DNA of 64,000 bases from Platynereis dumerilii (taxonomy: Eukaryota > Annelida > Polychaeta > Phyllodocida > Nereididae), in the NCBI GenBank assembly GCA_026936325.1, contig JAPTHN010000012.1:33490537-33554536 (forward strand), read 5' to 3'. Positions 26,401-38,400 of this stretch are shown here, piece after piece. The notes beneath the pieces are model-generated. The model was given only the letters and a program-made list of their open reading frames with translations, was not told the origin of the DNA and made no database searches. Numbering within the stretch: position 1 is the stretch's first letter; every line of letters begins with the position of its first letter. The translations under genes were made by a program, and so were the position numbers.

Positions 26401-29400
26401 AGCATTTCTACATTCAACTCATTCAAATAGATCGATTTTCAAAATTTAATAATGGATATTTTGCATGCAACAAGGGTGTGAAAAACCAAAAATTTTAAAT
26501 TTCAATTTTCTCAAAATATTCCCAACAGATTTTTTTGATCTTTACATCGAATTGAAGCTGAGAACATATACTACTACAATGCTGCGTTGACAGATTCTTT
26601 GTACATTTTTTTCAACCCTAAACTTCGTTCAAGGACACTGTGCCTTGAATCAGCCACCCTGCACCCCATTGGCATAACATTACTGCAGGGTGGTCGATTC
26701 AGGGGACTTCCCCACCTTGGTGTATCTGTACCACTGGCAGTGGTCCAGTGCGGAACTGCTGTGAACAATTGTGATGCCTGTGACAAAGAGCATGATGTAA
26801 TGCAGAGGCTGGTTGAGGATTATCTTTGTGTTTGGCACTTGTTATCAATCAAATAACTGTGATGCAGTCAAGGGGGATTCACATTGGCTGGAGGCCGGGG
26901 AATCTGACCCAGTTTAAAATGCCATCACAGCTTATAGTTAATTTCCACATATTGCAATGCTAGAATATAATAGAGTCACTTCTGACATCACAGTTCAACA
27001 GCATAAAAAAGAACTTGAGATTCTACATAAATATGACGAGGACTGTTGTCACTGGCTATGGGCTATAACTTGATTTGTTCATAGATTTTTATGGATAGTC
27101 CAATGCAAGGTCTAAACTGAAACCATTTCAAGAACCGCAGCGCAATTAAAGTTTCAATTTTAAGAGTGAGGATACAATATATTTGTCATTCATTATCAAT
27201 TATGTTTTCTCTGTGGTTCCAGAAGCTCAAAAAAGATTGAAAGAATTCAGGAAAGAGCATTAAGATTAACTTATAAAGATTATGTTTCTAGCTACGAATT
27301 GTTATTAGAAAAGAGTAATAGATGTCCAATGAATGCAGATAGGCTTAAAATTATGGCAACTTGTGTATTCAAAATTTTAAACGATGAAATGAAACCTGTA
27401 TCAAACGATTTTTATATAATGAAGAGAAATGGTTATGGCTGAAGAAATAAGATGTGTCTTGAAAGAGCAATAGTAAATACTGTTGCATATGGAATAATAG
27501 TCTACAATATCAAGGTATTCTAACTTGGGATAAGTTGCCTGAAAATGTCAGGGGATCTGAAAACCTTTTAGAGTTTAAAATAAACGTAAATAGTGTAAAA
27601 TTTAAAATCTTATTACTTTTTGTTTATGTTTGATTTTTTCCACTGTGTCGGGGAAAAGCGGTTTGTCAGTTACATTGTCTGTTTTTATCCTGTACCAACT
27701 TTAAATAAAGCTTTTTATTCTTCTTTTTGTTATTCTTTATTTTGTTCTTTCAGTCAGAGAAGCTGCTTTTAAGAAACACCTCCAAGGATCTGATGCTCCT
27801 TTTCATTTTAAAGTTCATTGCATCACACAGTGCATGGCCAATAACCAATGTCGGGCGATTAGAACAGACAGGGACCAAAAGGGCGACTACAGTTGTTCCA
27901 TCTTGACTGACACGGCCAACGCGACAACTCAATCCTTGCTAATGAAGGTTTACCAAGTGCCAACGCCAACTGGTAAATATTTCTAAATTTAAACATACAC
28001 TGTTCACACATATTAAGTTCGCAAGAGGTTTTTTCATTATTTTTGCCAGTTATGGCTGTTTCAGTGGAATATAATTTACCAATGTAGGAGACAATTGACA
28101 ACGGAGGCGATTTGTTACAGAAGTTTAATTGAAAAACACAGGGTTAACGTAAACTCAAATCCTAACCCTATCCATAAACCTAACTCCATTTGTAACCCTA
28201 ATTTTAAACCTAACCTTTGGTCAGTTTCAACATACGATGTGTTGGCCCTGTGTTTCATCATTAAATTTCTGTAAAAGACATCCAATATACTCATCATTTT
28301 TGGCTGTTATTCCTGTTCATACACATCCCACTGACACAGCCATAACAGAAAATGCAATGACTGCCATTTTGCTCAATTAAATAATGCTTGTGGGCAGTGT
28401 ATTTCACCCTGATTCAGCTCTACTTGGGGTTTTCACTGAAATATACATTTATGACAGTGGCATGGTCTTCCTAATGGCTGTCATTGGAAGTAGTTGCAAT
28501 TCAGTCCCACAATCATGTGCTCCAGCAGAAGCTTCCAAAGTTATCAATTTCTTGGAAATAGCTGATGTATTCAATATTTATGAGCAAGAGTATATTTGGT
28601 ATGTGTAAAGGTGGCTAATTGCTAATTTTCCAGGTTTGAGTCAATGTCCTGGCATGGAGGAACTGGACAGATTTTCCAAAACACTGGCCAATAATTGATA
28701 TTATTGATCAATTAAAATTTTGTCGCGCAAATCAGAATTGCCCTTTTTTATCCGACCGCCTCCGCTACCCTGACTTCCTTCCTATTGCTGGACTAAACAT
28801 TCAAAGAAATGTTAAGGCTTATATGACATATATGTGTGCTTGAACAGGTCTTCCAAACATGTAAATTCTATTGTAAAGTTTTTTAGACAACTGTGGAATG
28901 GACTATAAAATAAATAACTTTTTCATCAACATTTTTGCTTTCAGGATGCTGGCAGCACTTCTCTGATCACAACGGTGCATATGGTTTACCATCAGCAGCT
29001 GGGCAAGAAGACCGTCCCAAAGTATTCTTTTTCGGAACTACAACAGACGTCGCCTGGTGTACGGAGCAGTGTGCAATGGAACCCTATTGTTATTCATACA
29101 CAATTCTCAGTTCTGCTCGAGGCGCCTGGGCTAACCAGTGTTACGGCCGGGGGTTTGGGTCTCCGGAAGTGATGCACGGTCCGCATACCGGATCATTTTC
29201 AGGGTCAAAATTGTGCTGATCCCACAGTAGGGAAGAGCGGAGGACAGTGACACTTTTCTTTTTGCAAATAACCAAATGTTGTCAACGAATTGTAAACTAC
29301 TTTTGGCTTAAACATACTTCTTATTCACCTTGCCAACAAGCTATATAGCTCAATGACAGGTTCATTGCGTTATGAGGGAAGTAAAAGTACCTTGCAGCTG

Positions 29401-32400
29401 TGTCTAAAAGCAACCAGAGAATCTGCTGAAGTGTCTAAAAATGGTTAGATGCAATGATATTTTTCAAATTACATATTCTTTGTTTTTGTGACCATCTAAT
29501 AACTACTTTTAAACCCTATAGTTGTCATTATAGATATTTGACTCTCCAGTAAAAGAACATACAGTTTGTCTCACAACATGCCAACTGGTGTTTGGCCTGA
29601 TTGCTCCTCATCAGCAGGTCATACAGCAGAAATACACATAGTCACCTGTAGATTAGCAAATTTGTAATTTTTAGGTCACATTTTTGTGATGTTTTGCTTA
29701 TGTTTTTGTAGATTTTTGATGACGGATGCTTAGTCCGGCAATGAGACAGACTGTAGTGCCTTGGGAGGGTCTCCTGTTTCTTTATATATCTTCCTTGTCT
29801 CTGTAGAAATAAATTATTTTGAGTCTTATGTCCGAGTCTTATGTCCGAGTCTTATGTCCGAATCTTATGTCCGAATCTTATGTTGGAGTCTTATGTTGGA
29901 GTCTTATGTTGGAGTCTTATGTCCGAGTCTTATGTCCGAGTCTTATGTCCGAGTCTTATGTCCGAGTCTTACTTCCGAGTCTTACGTCCGAGTCTGACGT
30001 CCGAGTCTCACGTCTGAGTCTTATGTCCGAGTCTTACGTCCGAGTCTTATGTCCGAGTCTCACGTCTGAGTCTTATGTCCGAGTCTTATGTCCGAGTCTT
30101 ATGTCCGAGTCTTATGTCTGAGTCTTATGTCCGAGTCTTATGTCTGAGTCTTATGTCCGAGTCTTATGTCTGAGTCTTATGTCCGAGTCTTATGTCCGAG
30201 TCTTATGTCCGAGTCTTACTTCTGAGTCTTACGTCCGAGTCTTATGTCCGAGTCTCACGTCTGAGTCTTATGTCCGAGTCTTATGTCCGAGTCTTATGTT
30301 CGAGTCTTATGTCCGAGTCTTATGTCCGAGTCTTATGTCTGAGTCTTATGTCCGAGTCTTATGTCTGAGTCTTATGTCTGAGTCTTATGTCTGAGTCTTA
30401 TGTCTGAGTCTATTACCTTAAGCATGGAGGCCTCAGGCAGTGTTTGCATCTCCTTTTCATTAGGAATTCCATCAGTCACCAGGATGGCCAATTTGATGGC
30501 ATCAGCTCTTGCCTGGGGTAGAACTCGGGACCTCGCTAATCCAAGGGCATCAGCAATATTCGTTCTTCCTCCGCGGTATGGAATTCCGGCTACTCCATCT
30601 AAGGCTTCTCTGTATGATCCATACCGGTTGAGGTCAAACACTAGCTCTGCGTTGTCACTGGAATTTAATTGTAGACATATTACTTTTAACTCAATGGAAT
30701 ACCAATCTATAAGGGCCAACTAATGAAGGTACTCAATCTATTATTTTTTCAGTCTCTGAGTTCAAGAATACCAGATCGTGGCATTATCAATGTTGGGTAG
30801 GACACATACTTGAAGGACTGCCTTCTTATTCATACATTTAGTCTTGGAGTGAAGGAAGCAATTCTAATAGATCTTTTGAATAATTTACTGACCATTCATA
30901 TGGTAATAGTTCATGAAAATCCTAAGTCTTCAGACTCCCGAACAGAAGAATTGGATAGAATTTTATTTGTTGTTAGAACAAGAAATACTCTGGAAACAAA
31001 TATCAAGATTGAATTATGGTAACATGACTGATGGTACAAAAAGGAGTTTATTGAGGCTTTCCATGGATTATTGATATATATGACTTGTTTTGAGATGGGT
31101 TAAGGCCTGTCTAAAAAAATCAGCAAAAAAATTAAGTTGAAGCCCCAAAACCCAATTTATGAAATCCACATGATCATTTAAGTAAGTTTTATGTACGTAA
31201 ATTTTCGAAAGTATTTCATGGGTGAAAATTTGTCACTCTAGACAATTAACTGTGAATTAAGCACACACCTGAAACTGACAATAGCGAATCGAGTATCAGC
31301 GCTTCCTGATCCGATTGTGTTGATGAGGTCTCTTAAGAAGTTTAACACCAGATCCCAATTTCCTGCATCTCTCTCTTGAATGCTTCCAGATGTGTCAACA
31401 ATTAGGATGATGTCAACAACTCCACAGGGTTCTGAAATCGAGTTACAGTTATTGAGGAATTAGAAAGAAAATGTAGTTCTGACTTCACAATATTTTCCTT
31501 CATATTCAGGTACAATACACTCTAAAAAAATTCAGACAAAATTGGTTTTTTAGATTCAAAGTGGTTTTTTGAAAAACCAAATTTCAATGCAAAAAACCAA
31601 AATTTTTTTTTTTTAAATCCATGTTGGTTTTGCATTGAAATTTGGTTTTTCAAAAAACCATTTTGAATCTAAAAAACCGATTTTGTCCTGACATTTTTTA
31701 GAGTGTATGCCTTCCAGAAGTACCCGTTAAAAGTCAAGGAGGCATCTGGTATGAAATCATTCCTGGCCCATACAAATGTAATCACCTTATTTGTAAGGTA
31801 TACCAGCATACTATATTTCCTGTTTGTCCTTTTAAGTCTTGTTTGTCAGAAAAAAATCAGAAACATCACTTGACTTACCAATAGGAGGCAGAGTAACACA
31901 AGCTGTTCCAACCACATCTCCAACCTGGTTGGCCAAAGAAGTGAAGTCAGGAGATGTGAGGGATTCCGATCGACTTGATGCAATCTGTTGGAGCAAGGCT
32001 TCGTCAATGTCCGAAGTAACACCAACTGCAAAAAAAAAGGAATATCATAATAATGCCCTGAATATTATCTCTAGCCAGGCAAATAGGGAGCCAGGCAAAC
32101 CTCAAAACAAAGGTTTCTTTATAGAGAGAGAGAAAGAGAGGGGATAGTCTTTATTTATATGACATGGGCTCACAAACTAGCCCCCGGACCTCTTGCGCTT
32201 ACAATTCACTTAAAAATACATGTCATAAATGCTGCTCCACCGCGCTGAAGAATGTTGGAGTTTTATTTATTACACACACAATCATGTACATAGGCATCTC
32301 AAATCTGTAGCCAAGTCATTCTCAACCATTCATTTTTCTTAATCTTTGTCTTCCAGCCAGCATTACCTGTTATTTTTTAATAACAGATTAGTCTTCCTTC

Positions 32401-35400
32401 ATTTGTACCAAAATAATTAAAAAGTAATAAAAACTATGTACTTTTAATTATTTCTCCTCTTACCTGTGACAATCTTGGAGCCAGTAGACTTGAGCCTTTC
32501 TGCCTCTGGTATTGTGTCTGCCAATCTTTCATTTGGAATTCCGTCAGTGACAAGAATAACAATCATGTTGGCTGTTGGTCTGGACTACAAAAAAATGAAA
32601 GAAAAGTCTCAATCAATGAAATAAGAGTATACTAATGTATGAATGAATATGTGAGTGGTTAGTGTAGCTTGATTACACCCTCTGCAAATTGATGCTAAAA
32701 CTAGACATGTACTAATCGCTAGGCGATGAGTGTTGCGCTGCCCTAACTTAACAAATCACACACAAATTTTAAGCCATTATTAACATGCATACAATAATAA
32801 CAGAGTCGTAAAATTATATGTGGTGATTCTATATTTGAAATGAAGGCCTTGAACAGTCAAACATCTACATATGGGATTGTTGGGCCATATACATGTATGT
32901 ATTGTATACAAAATTCTATTTAAAAATGTTTAACAAATCATCCTCCTTGTCTCTTTTTCAACCCTTTTCCTTAAAAGATGTTAAACTAATATCAAGTTAA
33001 ATTAATATTAATCTTCATTTTATAATTTGTTTTCTGTCATACACTGAATTAAAATGTACACAACTTGATCGTTTGGAACTGCTGAATAGTGGAAAATTGC
33101 CACCCAAAAGGCTGGAAAAACATTTCTCACTGAATTGAAAGAGAGTGCCCCCCTCAAAGCTGAGAGTTATATCACGCATGCAGTCTATCTTGCAGTCATA
33201 TCCACGCTGGTAGAGCGTGTGTGAAGACATCGGTTAGAATATTGGAGGAGAAATTGTTCATAAATGACACAATAAGGACTAAATGCGCTAATAAAGACTT
33301 TAGGACAAGCTTTATGACGTGAATGAACATACATGTGAAGAAGGGCATTGCGCGTGATGGCTGGTGGCCAGTAGCTTTTACATAAAATTAAGCCTAGAAT
33401 GTGAACATTTCAGTGTGTGCAAAAAAAACTTCCTTACGAAACCAAGAGCTTGCCCAAGGGGGGGCACCCCCAGGGCAGCGCTAATAATCAAAATGCAAGA
33501 GCACATTCCAAATGGTTAACCCTATATGGTATACGAAGAACAGTTGGCATAGCAAATAATTATGTGTGTGCAATATTTTGATACTTAAGGGAAAAACTAT
33601 CTGTGTTGGATACATGATATCTTCCTTGGAGAATCTTGTTTTAGAATGAACCATAGATTTGATTTATTTTGGAGTATATATGCATTATACAAGATTTAGG
33701 TATACCTGAGGGACGATTGAGTCCCTGACAATCTGCAGAGCTTCAGCGATGTTTGTTCTTCCTCCAAAATAAGGCATACCATCCACTGCGGTGATAACTG
33801 CATTCGTATCTTGGAAGTCATTCAGGTTGAAGACAAGCTGGCCGTTGTCACTAAAAATACAAATGGAAATCACCTTTCAACTTGATCTAAAACTTCTCTT
33901 TCTTGTCTTAAAGGTCATCCCACAAGCAGAAAGTCACCTTAGTTTAGTAACCAGTTGTCAATAACAGGGTTGGGCACGAGTACACAAGTACTCGTGTACT
34001 CGTGTACTCGAGTACATTTTTCCAAGTACTCGCATGTACTCAGTACTCGTGCAAAATCATGAGTACAGTACTCGTACTCGTACTCAAGTACATTGCTAAA
34101 GTACTCGTACTCGTAGTGAGTACATCACGAGTACAATTGAAGCTTCAAAAGAGGAAAATTGAACAAAACAAGTATCTAACATAACAAAATGTTTTATTTA
34201 AGGCTACAGTTTATTTTCAATAGAGCCATCAATGATCAAAGATCCTTTTTGAATTACTTCTCTGCTACAGTTACATATAATGCGTTATGTCAACTTATGT
34301 GAATGCTAGTAGTTTAAAAACTGTAAATGATATTGTGAGCAGTAAGCTTGGACTAACACAGTTTTTGAGTCATACACACAACAAGCTTGGGAATTGGGCA
34401 AAATTGTGGAATATCTACCACATTTGTTGTCATCTACATATTAACTATAATACCTTTTTTCCATATCAAGTCTTAAATAAATTATTCATTGTGTAAAACA
34501 TTATAATTGATCATATTTGAAGCACTCCAAGGATACACCATTTTGATTTTGATTTTGACCACATGGCCGCCATTTGCTTTTTTCACACCTTTAGCGCATA
34601 TCAAAACATCTTAAATTACAGGCTAATACTGGCCTCAACGTTAAAGATACTGTGTTTTTACATCCATATCAAAGCTTAGCAATGCAGATTTACTATGCCC
34701 TGGTAGCTTTTAAAGAAATATTGATTTACAGATTATTGTAACAACTAGAAAGCCCGTGAAGGAAATATGGAAGCGTTGGCAACTGTTCATTATTATAACA
34801 TTTTGCCATTGACAGGGTCTTGTGTTATTGAGACCATTTGAGATTGGAAATATGGAGGTTTAATTCGACCTATCTATCTGTGTAGCTGTGTAACTGTCTA
34901 TCTGTCTATCTATCTATATATCTATCTATCCACATATCTATGTATGTTTTTATGTATGCTTACGTCTATCTATGTGTGTGTCTATATATAATGTATGCAG
35001 CATGCATCGATCAGGTATCTCTCATCTATTTATCTTGATGTGTCATGTATGTATCATGTATGTATCGGCCTATCTCATCAATCCATCTATTGTGCTCTCT
35101 CGTCTCCTTGTTTTGTTGTTTCCTTGCAACAGATTTTAGAATAGCTCATTTGACAGATAAGGATATCTGGATTTATATTTGCTGCAATTTAATAATATGG
35201 GATCAGGGTACATTTACGCAGATTAGAAGTCTTTGCAAATTGAAATGTACAGTGTACCCTTGGCCATATCGTAGGACATTGCAGGCATAGGAAGGGGGGA
35301 GGCATCGTAGGTGATAGGTGTGTAGTGGGACGTTATTGTGGGCTAATAACATCAGGAGTGGTAAAGGTGATGCTGTTTGTAAATCTATCTTTTATAAGGC

Positions 35401-38400
35401 CTATCTAGTGATGTAGTTTCGTTGTATGCTGTAAGTTGGCAACTCAGTACATACTACATGTATACGTAGGTCAAAGCCCGCAAAAATGCTTGATCACAAC
35501 ACAGGGCAGGTGTTGCTGTAGTTGCTGTGCCTCCCTCCGAAATACATTGGCTCACTGAGAACTGCAGGGGGAGTAGGTGCAAGTAAAGAGAGTGCCAGAT
35601 TGATGGCGTCATAGAGGTGCATGAAGGAATTTGGTGCAAAGGGCTGCAGAAAAAGTGAATTTGCAAGAAATAAGAGAGGGTTTCCAGGCATTTTATGAGC
35701 CACACAGAAAAGCAATGTCAGTCTGGTAGCACATGCAAAGTTTGGTGTGTGTAGGTGCAATAGGGACTGAAAATTGGAGGTGACAACAAAGTTGAAGAGA
35801 TGCGTCTTTTATTTTAAGATTTGTGTCTGTATGCACACTTGACAATTTAACAAATAAATTGAAATAAACTAATGTCAACATGCCATGTATAATTTAACAA
35901 ATGGAAATTTTCTATTTGCGTACAAACATAAACGGTAATTGTAACTACAATCTATAAAATTAACACTTGCAGATAGCACTTCCTAACACTATTCCGTCCA
36001 AAATGGGCCTAAACATATTTACAGCAAATTCAGTATGACTTTCTCCAATATGACAGAAAAACGTAGCAGATGCTGTTCATGGAGTTCATGTGATGGTTGG
36101 GGCACAGAATTACATAGCAGAAAACTTATTTGAATAGCATAAAAACGTTGTAGGAATTTTTTCCCGAAAGGACTAAACTTTTAGGGAGGCTGTTGACGTG
36201 TCTGGAAATGGCAATGATTGCCTGCATTTCCCTCTTAATTTGCTCAAAGTTATCAAGACTGAGCTGCTCAGAGAAGCAGAATTGTACATGTATTCCTTTG
36301 CTTGTCTGCGTTCAACTACCAGATTTGGATGAGGTACATTTTATTGCTCAGGGTCCAATCAGAATAGCTGAAAATGTAGACAGTGAAAAAACTAATCAGA
36401 GAAACTCATACTAAGTGAATCTGCTGTAACATGATATTTAACTTATTCTCTCTCTCTCATTTCTCCACTGTAATCACTTTGTTTTTCATTTTGCATTTGA
36501 ATACCAATCTGAACTCCTATATACCTCAATCCAAATAGCTTCAAAGGATGGATGATTGGACCTTTACAGCCTATATTTATGCACTTGGGCAAATTAGGAC
36601 AGGAGGAGGACACAGCAATGAGCGAAGGATTGCTGAAACTGCCGTTCAACATAGGCCCAGGTGACCCTGCTAGAGCTGGAACCTGGACTCAGCAATTGGC
36701 AGCCCAGCAAGCATCTCCAAAAGGCCATTTTTTAACTGACACAGTACACTTTTGATAAACAAAGGAACATAAGTAGCAGCCTTCACTGACAATATCTATT
36801 GTTGCTCAATTGTTTTATCTCAATAATAATTTTATTTCTTCAAATGTTGCACAAATAAGGCTCGAAACTGCATAAATGTACTCGTATTCATACTCGAGTA
36901 CATTTGAAAGTACTCGTACTCGTACTCGAGTACATTCAGAAAAAGCTGTACTCGTACTCGTACTCGTACTCGTAGATGTGGCAAGTACTCGTACTCGTAC
37001 TCGAGTACATTTGTATGTACTCGTGCCCAACCCTGGTCAATAATAACTCATTATGCCATGGAAGATATCAATTCTAAACTGTATTTCCAAGAAACTGTCA
37101 GAATGACCTGTACAATAATTATGTTGATAATTTTTCAAATCGTAAACAATAGTAATGAATACAGTGTACGAATTTTGTAATGAAGCCTCATAATATCTGG
37201 ACTTACCAACACTGTACAGTGCACATCAATCAAATATGAAATAATATTTAGTTTTCAGTAAAAAAAAAAAAAAATTACAAGCTTGTAGTAGAATGTTGTT
37301 CGTATTGTCATTCATATTGCAAGTGCTGGACATCATTCGTTCAGGTCTGATGAAATGAACTTGCTTTTCGTACATTTTATCTATTCTCCAGACATAATAC
37401 ATGTATTATAGTATAGTGGGTTGGTATAATAGGTTGCTCCTAAGCACTTGGCATGGAGGCCGGCCCTTTAGCTCTACTGGTTTGATAGCAGATTTTTGAT
37501 GGGACAATGTTATAATATTATTGCATAGACATCAACATTTGAAAAGATTTTAAAAATCAGGGGGTATCTGATTGATCTGATGCACCCTAATGCTTACCTG
37601 AAATCGACAAGGCCGAACCGAGCGTCACCAAGACTGGCAATATTACGAACTAAATCTTGCACAAAGGCAACGAGCAGATTCCAATTGTTCGGTCCTTTCT
37701 CTTGGATACTTCCTGATGAGTCAACAATCAGTGCAACATCGACAACATTGCATGCTCCGGGAGTTGGGCGAGGAGGTTGTGGAGTAGGGCGAGGGGTAGG
37801 GCGAGGAGTCACGACAGGACTCGGGCAAGCAGCGGTCACCAAGTCAGATACTCGGCTGGAGAGACTTGCAAAGTCCGGAGAAGATAGGGCGTCTCTTGGG
37901 CTTGAAGCGATTCGTTCTAATTGAGCCTGGTCAACATTGCTAAAAAGAATGACAACATAATTTTAATTAAGGTTACTGGTAGTAGAAGTACTAGTGAGTG
38001 AATAATGCAATTCATGATGGATTTAATTTTTCAAAAGACAACACAACAAATCATGTCGAAAAATTTAATGAGAAATTTCAAAACTTTAGTGAGTAATGTA
38101 ATTGACAGTGTGTTTCTTATAGAAAGTATTCATGCCATTCTCACCATGGTTCACTTGTCTTGATCAATATACAATTCTATTTGACTGTACAACCCAAAAT
38201 AAAGTATGACTACCCCAGCAGGAAGGAGGAATCAGCCACTACTTTACCCTTTCACACCTTTTGACTACCACTGAATCGCTTCCTACATTCTCCTACTTTA
38301 AAATAGCATTTAAAATTAAATTTAATTCACATTCAGCCAACACCAATTCAAACTTCATTATCCCCATTGTGTTTGATTTCTTTGATATTGTGTCCCTTTA

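Larger units (their letters stand above)
33965..37035. mobile_element. 3.07-kb hAT-like element with GTACTCG-rich ends
   Basis: The terminal inverted repeat begins CAGGGTTGGGCACGAGTAC and is followed on both sides by CGTACT/AGTACTCG subrepeats (33976-34135 and 36870-37025). The flanking 8-bp duplication GTCAATAA is perfect (33957-33964 and 37036-37043). The CAGGG-type end and 8-bp duplication place it in the hAT superfamily. No transposase reading frame is visible inside, so it is non-autonomous; it holds a TATC microsatellite and a SINE copy. It sits in an intron of vWA module 9. Confidence 0.9.

Noticed and set aside
26587-26856. Plus-strand open frame considered as an upstream exon of the PAN/apple-like gene
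   Set aside because: Its start lies in the inverted arm of a transposon-like element, it lacks a PAN pattern and no donor in a fitting phase was seen.
28384-28608. Plus-strand open frame between the two PAN exons
   Set aside because: It coincides with an interspersed repeat that also occurs at 51537-51720, where the frame is not kept.
29761-30394. Three long plus-strand open frames of SYVRVLCPSL type
   Set aside because: They arise from a 12-bp minisatellite whose unit is a multiple of three; there is no start context, splice support or domain.
22728-30416. Splitting the vWA array into two genes at the 7.7-kb intron
   Set aside because: Exon 30417-30657 ends in phase 0 at PEASMLK and exon 22550-22727 begins with the exact next part of the fold; neither piece is a full module alone.
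35494-35760. Minus-strand frame with PMYFGG, resembling part of a vWA module inside the hAT-like element (possible captured exon)
   Set aside because: Only about six residues match, the frame breaks at once, and no other vWA motif lies beside it; most likely chance.
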